From: Spirochaetaceae bacterium
Lineage (GTDB): Bacteria; Spirochaetota; Spirochaetia; SZUA-6; Bin103
Reading direction: 5' to 3'
Length of the DNA: 29,129 nucleotides
Assembly: GCA_028818385.1 (NCBI GenBank)
Contig: JAPPNY010000263.1
Location: 1 to 29,129 of the forward strand
Every line of letters begins with the position of its first letter. The first letter of the stretch is position 1. The notes beneath the pieces were generated by a model. That model was not told where the DNA came from, made no database searches, and saw only the letters and a program-made list of their open reading frames with translations. This document shows positions 16,130 through 24,000 of this stretch, in pieces. The translations under genes were made by a program, and so were the position numbers.

Positions 16130-16158
16130 TTGACAGCGATCGGCAGATGCCGAAGCAT
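16130..16158 (+). promoter_or_regulatory. Candidate promoter of the second importer operon
   Basis: A perfect TTGACA (16130-16135) is followed after 17 bases by AAGCAT (16153-16158), a weak -10. A transcript would begin near 16165, just ahead of ATG 16168. This favours that start over ATG 16147 and implies a nearly leaderless mRNA. Confidence 0.35.
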
Positions 16159-16167
16159 GGGCGGGAC

Positions 16168-17130
16168 ATGTCGGAGACCGGCACATCTCCGGTGGCCGGG
16201 TACGCGCTCGGCAAACGGGGATTCGTTGCCACCTTTCTGAAGTACAAGGAGCGTTATCTCCTCCTGGTGCTGGCGATAGTCCTGTTCTTCGTGTTCCGTT
16301 ACGTGCCGATGGCCGGACTCGTGCTGGCCTGGAAGAAATTCACTGTCTCGGGCGGATTGTTCGGCAGTCCGTGGGCCGGGTGGACGTATTTCGAGCGGCT
16401 GTTCACCGCTCCGGACTTCTTCCGCGTGCTGCGCAATACCGTGTTCATCAACGTCGTTCTGCGCATGGGCATCGCCTTCTTCACGCCCATCCTGTTCGCG
16501 CTGCTGCTCAACGAGATCGTGAACATGCGGTTCAAGCGCGTGGTGCAGACCATCAGCTACCTGCCGCACTTTCTGTCGTGGGTCGTGGTGGCCAGCCTGA
16601 TCAGGCCGCTCACCTCGGCACAGGGACCGATGAACCTGCTGGCGGAGCTGGCCGGCATGGACACGCCCATCCTGTTCCTGCAGCGGCCGGGATGGTTCCT
16701 GGGCATCATACTGGTCTCGGACATCTGGAAAGGCATTGGATGGGGATCGATCATCTACCTGGCTGCGATCTCGAGCATCGACCCATCGCTCTACGAGTCT
16801 GCCGAGATCGATGGCGCGGGCCGTATACAGAAGATGCGCTACATCACCGTGCCGTCCATCACCTTCGTCATCGTCATCATGTTCCTGCTCCAGCTCGGCA
16901 ACGTGCTGGAGCTCGGCTTCGATCAGATCTTCAACCTCTACCATCCGCTCGTCTACGAGGTCGGTGACATCATCGGCACCTATATCTATCGCATGGGACT
17001 GCAGGACTTCCGCTACAGCTTCGCGACCGCGGCCGGACTGTTCCAGAACCTGGTCGGCCTGATCGCGCTGGTGGGGGCGAACTGGTTCGTCAAGAGGCTG
17101 GGGCACGCGGGGAGCTATACCCTGACATGA
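16168..17130 (+). CDS. ABC transporter permease, LplB type (second operon)
   Basis: 320 residues from ATG 16168; an in-frame ATG at 16147 would add seven residues. The N-terminus has a basic stretch (KRGFVATFLKYKERY) before the first helix (LLLVLAIVLFFVFRYVPMAG), and about six membrane helices follow. The ATPase-docking EAA loop is ESAEIDGAGRIQKMRYITVP. The C-terminus ends GANWFVKRLGHAGSYTLT. It heads an operon with a second permease, a binding protein and Asp-box paralogue B, again with no ATPase gene. Residues about 50-103 are the parent-like sequence of the fossil on the opposite strand. Its stop TGA overlaps an ATG (17127-17130) that opens a chain of tiny overlapping frames. Codon third positions look somewhat less GC-rich than in the 6-10 kb operon. 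Confidence 0.92.
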   Translation: MSETGTSPVAGYALGKRGFVATFLKYKERYLLLVLAIVLFFVFRYVPMAGLVLAWKKFTVSGGLFGSPWAGWTYFERLFTAPDFFRVLRNTVFINVVLRMGIAFFTPILFALLLNEIVNMRFKRVVQTISYLPHFLSWVVVASLIRPLTSAQGPMNLLAELAGMDTPILFLQRPGWFLGIILVSDIWKGIGWGSIIYLAAISSIDPSLYESAEIDGAGRIQKMRYITVPSITFVIVIMFLLQLGNVLELGFDQIFNLYHPLVYEVGDIIGTYIYRMGLQDFRYSFATAAGLFQNLVGLIALVGANWFVKRLGHAGSYTLT

Positions 17131-17158
17131 GTGTTGGGACATGAGTGTAGGGACATGA
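17127..17158 (+). repeat. 14-bp tandem repeat forming an ATGA mini-ORF ladder
   Basis: The unit ACATGAGTGTTGGG recurs with a 14-base period, giving ATGs at 17127, 17141 and 17155. Because 14 is not a multiple of three, the first two open five-codon frames (both MSVGT) ending at 17144 and 17158. Each stop overlaps the next ATG as ATGA. The first ATG overlaps the stop of permease 1 and the third is the start of permease 2. Confidence 0.85.
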
Positions 17159-18084
17159 GTGATGCCGCCGCCACACCCGGGGCTGTCGCGCGGCTGACCG
17201 CGAGCCGGTCAGGGGAGCGGACGCTCGCGGACCGGTTGCTGGTGGCCGTCATCCACCTGGGGATGGTGGCGTTCGCCCTGTCGATCGTCTATCCCTTCTG
17301 GTACCTGCTCGTCGACTCGTTCAACACGCCGGAAGCATCGATCCTGGACCGGGTGAAGCTCTGGCCGCGCGACATGACGTTCGAGAACTACGGAAAGGTG
17401 TTCGAAAGCGGGATCATCGGCACGGCCTACCTCAACTCGCTGTACAAGGCGATCGTCGGCACCGGCTCGATCCTGCTGGTGAGCTTCATCGCCGCCTTCG
17501 GCCTGGCTGACCGCACGCTGCCCGGCATCAAGGTCATCACGTTCTTCATGATCTTCACGATGTTCTTCTCGGGCGGTCTGATGCCGACCTATCTCTGGTA
17601 CAAGCAGCTCGGGCTGCTCAACTCGCGGCTGGTATGGTTCCTTCCCGCGCTGGCGAATGCCTTCTACATCATCATCATGCGCAACTTCTTCCGCGAGATT
17701 CCGGCCGAGCTCACCGAGAGCGCGACGATCGACGGGGCGACACTGACGGATGTTCTCTTTCGTATCGTCGTTCCCCTCTCCGCGCCGGTCGTCGCGACGG
17801 TGGCGCTGTGGGCGGCGGTGGCGCATTGGAACGACTGGTTCTTTCCGTTGATATTCACGCCCGAGAAGGACAAGACCGTCCTGCAGGTGCTGCTCCGCCG
17901 CGTCCTGGTGGAGAATCAGACCTCGGAGCTCGAGCTGTTCGAGGAGCGCGAGGTGCGCAACATCACCGCGGAAACGGTGAAAGCGGCCCTTCTGTTCATT
18001 TCCATCGGTCCCATCATCGTCGTCTACCCGTTCATTCAGCGCTACTTCGTGAAAGGCATCATGCTGGGAGCGGTAAAGGGATGA
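17155..18084 (+). CDS. ABC transporter permease, YtcP/CymG type (second operon)
   Basis: 309 residues from ATG 17155 (MSDAAATPGAVARL). The frame also holds a GTG at 17131, but the 17155 ATG is favoured by the ATGA chain leading to it. Hydrophobic helices start at LVAVIHLGMVAFALSIVYPFW. The EAA-type loop is ESATIDGATLTDVLFRIVVP, and the C-terminus VYPFIQRYFVKGIMLGAVKG is the signature end of this subfamily and nearly repeats that of the permease at 8842-9741. It forms the importer with permease 1 and the binding protein downstream. There is no strong ribosome site of its own, only a short AGGG, so it likely depends on coupling to permease 1. Confidence 0.92.
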   Translation: MSDAAATPGAVARLTASRSGERTLADRLLVAVIHLGMVAFALSIVYPFWYLLVDSFNTPEASILDRVKLWPRDMTFENYGKVFESGIIGTAYLNSLYKAIVGTGSILLVSFIAAFGLADRTLPGIKVITFFMIFTMFFSGGLMPTYLWYKQLGLLNSRLVWFLPALANAFYIIIMRNFFREIPAELTESATIDGATLTDVLFRIVVPLSAPVVATVALWAAVAHWNDWFFPLIFTPEKDKTVLQVLLRRVLVENQTSELELFEEREVRNITAETVKAALLFISIGPIIVVYPFIQRYFVKGIMLGAVKG

Positions 18085-18092
18085 CATCGATG

Positions 18093-18136
18093 CGGTCCGG
18101 ACCGAATTACGGCCATGCCACCCCGGGTTCGGGGTG
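18093..18136 (+). promoter_or_regulatory. Palindrome and small hairpin before the binding-protein gene
   Basis: The 98-base gap between permease 2 and the binding-protein gene holds the perfect 12-bp palindrome CGGTCCGGACCG (18093-18104) and a 7-bp hairpin, CACCCCG / CGGGGTG with loop GGTT (18119-18136). They could be an internal operator or an mRNA-processing or stabilising structure that raises binding-protein output. Confidence 0.35.
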
Positions 18137-18182
18137 TCGGCGCCCCACGAGGGGCCAATCCATATTCCCGAGGAGGGACATG

Positions 18183-19757
18183 ATGAGAAGCGCTGTACGA
18201 CTGTGCGCGCTCGCGACGCTGCTGCTGGTGGCGGCCACGCCGCTGTTTGCGGAAGGCCAGGAAGAGCAGGCAGCGGAGGAGCAGCTCACGATCTCGATGA
18301 TACCGTTCACGGCCCGTGGCACGACATTGGCTCCGGATAGCTGGGTCGAAGTCTTCCTGGAAGAGCGCTACGACGTGAATCTGGAACCCTGGTACGACAT
18401 CGACGCGTACGATGGGGAAGCCAGGAACGTGCGGATCGCGGCAGGCGATATCCCCGATTACCTGTCGGTCTGGGCACGGAACGCGTCCTGGATCGATGCG
18501 GGCATCGTCAGGTCGATCGCGCAGGACCTGATCATGGAGCACATGCCCGGATGGATGCAGCAGGTGGAGCACTACCTGGGCGACACGAAGTGGCGCACCA
18601 CCGTCTACGACGGAACGAACTACCTCATTCCGTCGGCGATGTCGATGGCATCGACGGGACAGGTGATGGGCCTTCGCGCCGACTGGATGCGAGCGGTCGG
18701 CGTGGAGCCGGAGCCGGTGGCGGACCGTGAGTTCTTCCGTGGTCCGGACACGATCGAGGAGATCGAGGATCTGCTCCTCAAGTTCCGCAACGAGGATCCT
18801 GACGGAGACGGACAGAAGAACTCCTACGGCTACATGGTGTGGAAGAACGGGCCCAACATGGACAGCACGATACTGCCGAACGTGTTCGGATCATTCGGTA
18901 TTCGCCTGTTCACGTGGGACGTGCGCGACGGCAAGGGCTACTATTCCATGGTCGACCCGAATTACCGGGAAGCCCTCAAGTTCGTCAACCGCTGGTGGGA
19001 GATGGAGATCATTCACCCCGATACGCCGACCGCCGTACGCGCCGACGTGATTCGGGCGATGGCGAACGACGAGTTCGGCGCCTGGTCGGAGCTGGATGCC
19101 TGGATGTCCCAGTACGAAGCGGGACCGTGGGGCGCCCTGCGGGAAGCGCATCCCGACGTGGAGATCGTCTACACGATCACGCCCGTGGGTCCGACCGGAG
19201 GTCGCGGCACCTGGTACCGCGACCCGACCGGTTCGTCCGCCGGTTTCGGGATCGACGCCAGCGACGCGAAGGTGGTGAAGATCATGCAGATGCTGGAGGA
19301 CATCTACGCGGACGCCGACGTCTACGCCGAGAACCACTATGGCGGCCGCGAAGGTGAGACGTGGGAGCTCGATGCGAACGGCTACCGGGTCTCCATTCCC
19401 GGCACCGGATCGGGCAAGGACAGCGCCACCGCAACGTTGCTCGGCGTGCGCATGCTGACGATCATCCCGCAGATCGTGGAGCCGGTGGACAAGGTCTATA
19501 TCAACCCGCCGCGCCACGCCCTGCAGACCTTCCTGCAGGACAACCAGACGGTCAACCCGGGCATCGGCTTCCGGCCGACGTGGTCGGAGGAGGAGCGCGC
19601 CCTGGCGGCCAACGTGCGCACGATCGAGCACGAGTGGGGCTGGAAGGCGATCACCGGCCAGGTGGACATCGACGCCGACTGGGACAACTACGTGCAGTCG
19701 ATGATGGACGCCGGACTCGAGACCCTGCTGGTCAGTCTGGCCGAGCAGGACATGTAG
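18183..19757 (+). CDS. ABC transporter periplasmic solute-binding protein (LplA-like, second operon)
   Basis: 524 residues. Signal peptide MRSAVRLCALATLLLVAATP with an AxA-type end at PLFA, then EGQEEQAAEEQ, a leader style common in spirochaete binding proteins; there is no lipobox cysteine in the right place. The domain shows GDIPDYLSVW, a calcium-loop-like DPDGDGQKNSYGY typical of the LplA group, and the C-terminal DWDNYVQSMMDAGLETLL. Its closest match in the window at the C-terminus is the fossil end at about 15720-15800. AGGAGGG (18171-18177) precedes two adjacent ATGs; 18183 has the better spacing, 18180 is possible. A strong hairpin follows the stop. It would deliver an oligosaccharide-like ligand to the two permeases upstream. 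Confidence 0.9.
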   Translation: MRSAVRLCALATLLLVAATPLFAEGQEEQAAEEQLTISMIPFTARGTTLAPDSWVEVFLEERYDVNLEPWYDIDAYDGEARNVRIAAGDIPDYLSVWARNASWIDAGIVRSIAQDLIMEHMPGWMQQVEHYLGDTKWRTTVYDGTNYLIPSAMSMASTGQVMGLRADWMRAVGVEPEPVADREFFRGPDTIEEIEDLLLKFRNEDPDGDGQKNSYGYMVWKNGPNMDSTILPNVFGSFGIRLFTWDVRDGKGYYSMVDPNYREALKFVNRWWEMEIIHPDTPTAVRADVIRAMANDEFGAWSELDAWMSQYEAGPWGALREAHPDVEIVYTITPVGPTGGRGTWYRDPTGSSAGFGIDASDAKVVKIMQMLEDIYADADVYAENHYGGREGETWELDANGYRVSIPGTGSGKDSATATLLGVRMLTIIPQIVEPVDKVYINPPRHALQTFLQDNQTVNPGIGFRPTWSEEERALAANVRTIEHEWGWKAITGQVDIDADWDNYVQSMMDAGLETLLVSLAEQDM

Positions 19758-19785
19758 CGACGATCGCCGAGCACGATCGCGACCC

Positions 19786-19814
19786 GGAGAGCCCGCCGCC
19801 GCGGCGGGCTCTCC
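19786..19814 (+). terminator. Strong hairpin between binding protein and Asp-box gene
   Basis: GGAGAGCCCGCCG and CGGCGGGCTCTCC form a perfect 13-bp stem with a 3-base loop, followed by TGTTTC. It fits a partial terminator or a 3'-end stabiliser that lowers expression of the next gene relative to the binding protein. The ribosome site of that gene (GGGAG, 19829-19833) lies just after it. Confidence 0.65.
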
Positions 19815-19842
19815 TGTTTCATGCGCACGGGAGCAACCGGAA

Positions 19843-20997
19843 ATGGGTCTTCAGATTCCCCTCATCGACATTTCGGAGGAGACGGAGCGGCACGTATTCG
19901 TTGCGCGCGGCACGGAGTCGGTCTATCACTGCGCGCCGACCACGGTGCTCCTGCCGGACGACACGACGCTGTATGCCGTGTGGACCTACGAGCATGCGGG
20001 CCAGTGCGGGCCGCTGAAACGGAGCGCGGACGGGGGGCTCACGTGGAGCGGGCTGTTGCCGGTCCCGGAGAGCTGGAGCAGGGTGAGGAACGCCCCGACC
20101 ATCTACCGTCTGGTCGCCCCGGACGGCCATGCGCGCCTGTTCGTGTTCGCCGGCTGTCAGGCAGCGCCCGGGGAACCTCCAACGGAGAACACCATGCAGC
20201 AGTCGCACGCGGCGGACGACGGCGCGACTTGGTCGCCGATGGCGTCCAACGGCCTGGAGTGCGTCATGCCGTTCTGCTCGATCGAGCCCGTGGACGGCGG
20301 TTCACGGCTCCTGGGAATGAGCAACATCCGCAGGGCGGTGGACAGAGACGCCCCGCTGACGCCCGCGGGACACAAGGGGAACCGTATCGCTCAGAGCGTC
20401 TCTTCCGATGGAGGGCTCACCTGGAGCCCGTGGGACATCGTTCTGGACATCCCGCCTCACATCCCCATCAACCCCGAGATCGTCCGCTCGCCCGATGGCT
20501 CGCAACTCCTCTGCCTGATGGGGGACAAGGGCGGGCGTTGGGAAACGATGAATCGATCCCTGTTCATGACATCGGACGATGAGGGGGCAACTTGGTCGGA
20601 GCCGCGGGAACTGCCGCTCGGCCTCACCGGCGATCGACCCAAGCACCGGTATGCCCACGACGGCAGGCTGGTGGTAACCATGCGAAACACGGCACCGGGC
20701 TGCCCGGACACCGGCGACCTGGTCGCGTGGATCGGTACCTACGACGACGTCGTCATGGGCCGGGAGGGGCAATACCGCGCAAGGCTCCTGCGCACCCACG
20801 CCGGCGCCGACGCGTCATACCCTGCGATCGAGCTTCTTCCTGACGGGACGTTCGTGGCGACCACCTACATCAAGTACCGGCCGGGGAAGGAGAGGCACTC
20901 GATCGTGAGCGTGAGATTCACGCTCGCAGAGCTGGACCGCAAGGAGTCTGTCGGATTTGCCGTGTCAGCGGGAAGGCCGACAGACTACGACGCGTAA
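19843..20997 (+). CDS. Asp-box (sialidase-fold) protein, paralogue B
   Basis: 384 residues, no signal peptide, four Asp-box blades: SADGGLTW (61-68), then AADDGATW, SSDGGLTW and SDDEGATW. It is a near full-length paralogue of the protein at 13589-14710 with the same start (IPLIDISEETERHV against IPLIDLSGESERHV). It differs by about 15 extra C-terminal residues (ESVGFAVSAGRPTDYDA). It is the last gene of the second importer operon, which suggests that it acts in the cytoplasm on the imported compound. The ATG at 19843 has GGGAG nine bases upstream. The plus-strand operon lacks the PhyH gene that accompanies paralogue A. The family is clear; the reaction is not, because a sialidase arginine motif is not visible. 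Confidence 0.87.
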   Translation: MGLQIPLIDISEETERHVFVARGTESVYHCAPTTVLLPDDTTLYAVWTYEHAGQCGPLKRSADGGLTWSGLLPVPESWSRVRNAPTIYRLVAPDGHARLFVFAGCQAAPGEPPTENTMQQSHAADDGATWSPMASNGLECVMPFCSIEPVDGGSRLLGMSNIRRAVDRDAPLTPAGHKGNRIAQSVSSDGGLTWSPWDIVLDIPPHIPINPEIVRSPDGSQLLCLMGDKGGRWETMNRSLFMTSDDEGATWSEPRELPLGLTGDRPKHRYAHDGRLVVTMRNTAPGCPDTGDLVAWIGTYDDVVMGREGQYRARLLRTHAGADASYPAIELLPDGTFVATTYIKYRPGKERHSIVSVRFTLAELDRKESVGFAVSAGRPTDYDA

Positions 20998-21009
20998 GGT
21001 GGGGATGGG

Positions 21010-21040
21010 CCGAAAGCGGAGCCGTAGGCGACGGTTTCGG
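21010..21040. terminator. Imperfect hairpin between convergent genes
   Basis: CCGAAA (21010-21015) can pair with TTTCGG (21035-21040), with an inner CCGT/ACGG and a bulge. It lies in the 72-base gap between Asp-box paralogue B and the helicase gene. Confidence 0.3.
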
Positions 21041-21069
21041 GGCGCAAGGACGCAACCGGCGTGTGCGGA

Positions 21070-24000
21070 TCATGACTCCGGGGCCTCCTCGCCCGCGGAG
21101 CCCAGTATCTGTTCGGCGAGCCGCTCGTCGCCATGGCGGCGGCACACGCTGACCGCTTCCTCCTCGTCGCCGAGCCGCCGCAGCACCTCCACCGCCTCGG
21201 CATAGCGGGTCGGGCTGTGCGTGAAAAGCAGATAGTTCCGTTCGGTCGGCTGCAGATCGCCGAGCTCGTCGTCGAAGATCTCCGGCTCCATGATCCGGAG
21301 GCACAGTTGCAGCTCCCGATCGTCCGTGTCCGCCACCTCCTTCCGGAGGCGGGCGAAGAGCGCATTGTAGCGGTCGCCCTCCGACTCGGCCCAGATCACG
21401 GACAGCAGCGAGACAATCGGGTTGATCAGGCGCAACTCGACGAGCATCTCGCTCAGCTCCTCGTACAGCGGTGAGGTGACGCCGTACTGCTTCGGCAGCG
21501 TGGCCAGGATGGCGGCGATCCGGTCGCGTCGATCTGTTTCGCCGCCGCGCTGCAGACAGCCGTGCAGCAGGCGCAGCACGATCTCCAGGCGGTCGTCGGG
21601 CAGCGTCCACAGCGTGACCTGCGAGCGCTGCCCTCGCGTCATGCCTTCGACCAACTCCAGCGGCAGCACGAGGTCGGGCCGCGCGTCCAGGTAGGCGGCG
21701 GCCGGCCCGGCTCGCGCGTGGTCCAGAAAGTAGCGGATCGCTTCTTCATGGCGCTCCAGCCGTGCGTACTGGTCACATGCCCCGTCCACGACGGTCGCGG
21801 CGACCCGGTCGCCGTGGACCCGCTGCAGCGCCAGCCAGTGGGCCAGGGCGCGTTCGTGCTCGCCGGCGGCGCTCAGGCGGCGCGCCGAGCGGCTCACCTG
21901 CTCGGTCCGTTCCCGGCGCCGGTCCCAGTTGGCCAGCAGGTACTCGCCAAGGTATTCCACCGCTTGCCCGAGACTTTCCGGCGTTCCGGTGCGGGCGATC
22001 TCACGCGCCGCGGCACGGTACCGGTTGTCGCTGGCCAGGCAGGCAGCGGCGGCGGCGTGGTCTCCGGCCTCGTGGTAGAGCTCGAACGCCTGCGGCAGGT
22101 GGCCGCCACGGCGCTCGAAGATCTCCGCGGCCTCCCGGTTCCGTCCAAGCCCCGCCAGCCGGATGGCCTCCTTGACCCCCGGCCGCTTGCCCGCGATCTC
22201 CTCCAGCCGCTGCTCCAGGTCCTGCCGGTTGGCGTCCGAGCCGGCTGCGTACCTGCGGAAGCAGTCGATCGCCTGATCGAGATCGTCCTGTTTCTCATGG
22301 ACGAGCGCCGCCTCGTGGTAGTCCTCGAGCTTCAGGAGACAGCGCAGCAATGCCTGCACGTCGTCCAGCCGGCGGTACAGTGGAGCGGCGTTGTCGTATT
22401 GTCCGTCCTTCTCGAACTCCTGGGCCGCGTAGTCGATCATCCCGGCATGGCGATACTGCAGCGCCGCCTCCGCATGGTCGCCGAGCAGCTTGAGATGGTG
22501 CGCGGCCTTGCCGCTCTTCTTGAGTCCCAGGTAGTGGTCGGCCAGCAGGCGGTGCTCGCCGCCGCGCTCCCAGTTGCCCAGCATCCGCTCCGTGTCGCCG
22601 AGCTTTTCCCAGCAGGCGGCGGCCTTGACGTACCGTCCCGACCCCTCGAAGTGAAGGGCGTCGCAGGTCAGGGCGCGCCGGTCTTCGCCGGCGCGGCGCC
22701 AGACCCGCGCCGCGTCGCGCCAGGCGTTGCCGCGCTCCAGGTTCTGCGCCGCCCGCTCCGGGTGGCCGTGGGCGGCGAACAGGTCGGCGGCTTCGCGATG
22801 GTCTCCCGCCCGCTCCAGGTGGTGTGCGCGTGACAGCGCCTCCTTGGTGTGCGCGGCGGCGTTCCGGTAGCACTCCCCGGCGGCCGCGAAGTGTTCGCGG
22901 TCGAAGAAGTAGTCTCCCTGAGCCTCCCACTCCGCCGGGCTCGACACGCGCTGCCAGACGGTGCTGAGAGCCTCCGCGTCGCCGGAGCGCAGCACGTGCC
23001 CGGCAAGCTGGTCGACCGACCACACCGGGCCGGCTTCCGGACCGTCCCAGATCACCAGCGTGTTGCGCGCCCGCGTCACGGCCACGTACAACAGGTTGAG
23101 CTCGTGGCGTATGCGCGGCGTCTCCGCCGCTTCCAGGTGGTGTTCCCGGGCGATGCGCCGCCAGCGGGCCGCCGAGCCCGCGGTCTCGGCGAATCGCCAC
23201 AGCAGCACCCCGTCGAACTCCAGCCCCTTCGCGTCGTTGATGGTGAACACCAGCTCGGTGCGGAGCGCCGCGCGCAGGCGGTCGCGTTCGGCGGGCGTGC
23301 GGACCAGGACCACCTGACCCGCACCGGCCCGTCTCATCGTGCGGAGCAGCTCCGGCTCCGCCAGGCCGTCCACCAGCAGCGGCGGCCGGCCGCGGAACGT
23401 CCAGCGTTCGGCGATCTCGCCCGAGGCCAGGCCGACCAGCGACCGCTTCAGCTTCAGCAACTCGTTGGCCAGCGCGACGATGTTGCCCACGCTGCGAAAG
23501 TTGACGCTGAGGTTGACCACCTCCGGGACCCGCAACCCGCGCTCGTAGTAACGGGCGCGCACCTCCTCCCAGCGGAACCCGCTGGGATTGATGATCTGCT
23601 TGGGGTCGCCGGCAAGCACCGTGCGCTGCGGATCGGCCGCCAGCCGAAACAGCAGCGCCAGCTGCATGTCGGTGAAGTCCTGCACCTCGTCGCACACGAC
23701 CAGGTCATACCGGAACGAGTCGTCGTCCTGCTCCAGCCGCTGCAAGGCGGTACGGGTCAGGTCGATCTCGTCCAGCCGCGCGGTTTGTTGCAGGCGGTCC
23801 TGGTAATACTCGGCGATTCCGTAGATGTCGCGGCGGTCGAACCGGAAATTCGGCGCCCGCTTGCGGCCCAGGCTCTCGTACTCCCGCAGGGTCAACAGCG
23901 GCTGGTCCAGGCGGTCGGCCTGCCGGTCAAGGAGGCGCAGCGCCGCCTCCAGCACCAGGGTCTGCTCGGCGTGCCGGGCGGCGCCGGCATCGCGCACGCC

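Noticed and set aside
13589..20997. A transposon as the cause of the mirrored operons and the fossil
   Set aside because: I found no transposase, terminal inverted repeats or target-site duplications at 15600-16150. Recombination or deletion without a visible element is the simpler reading.
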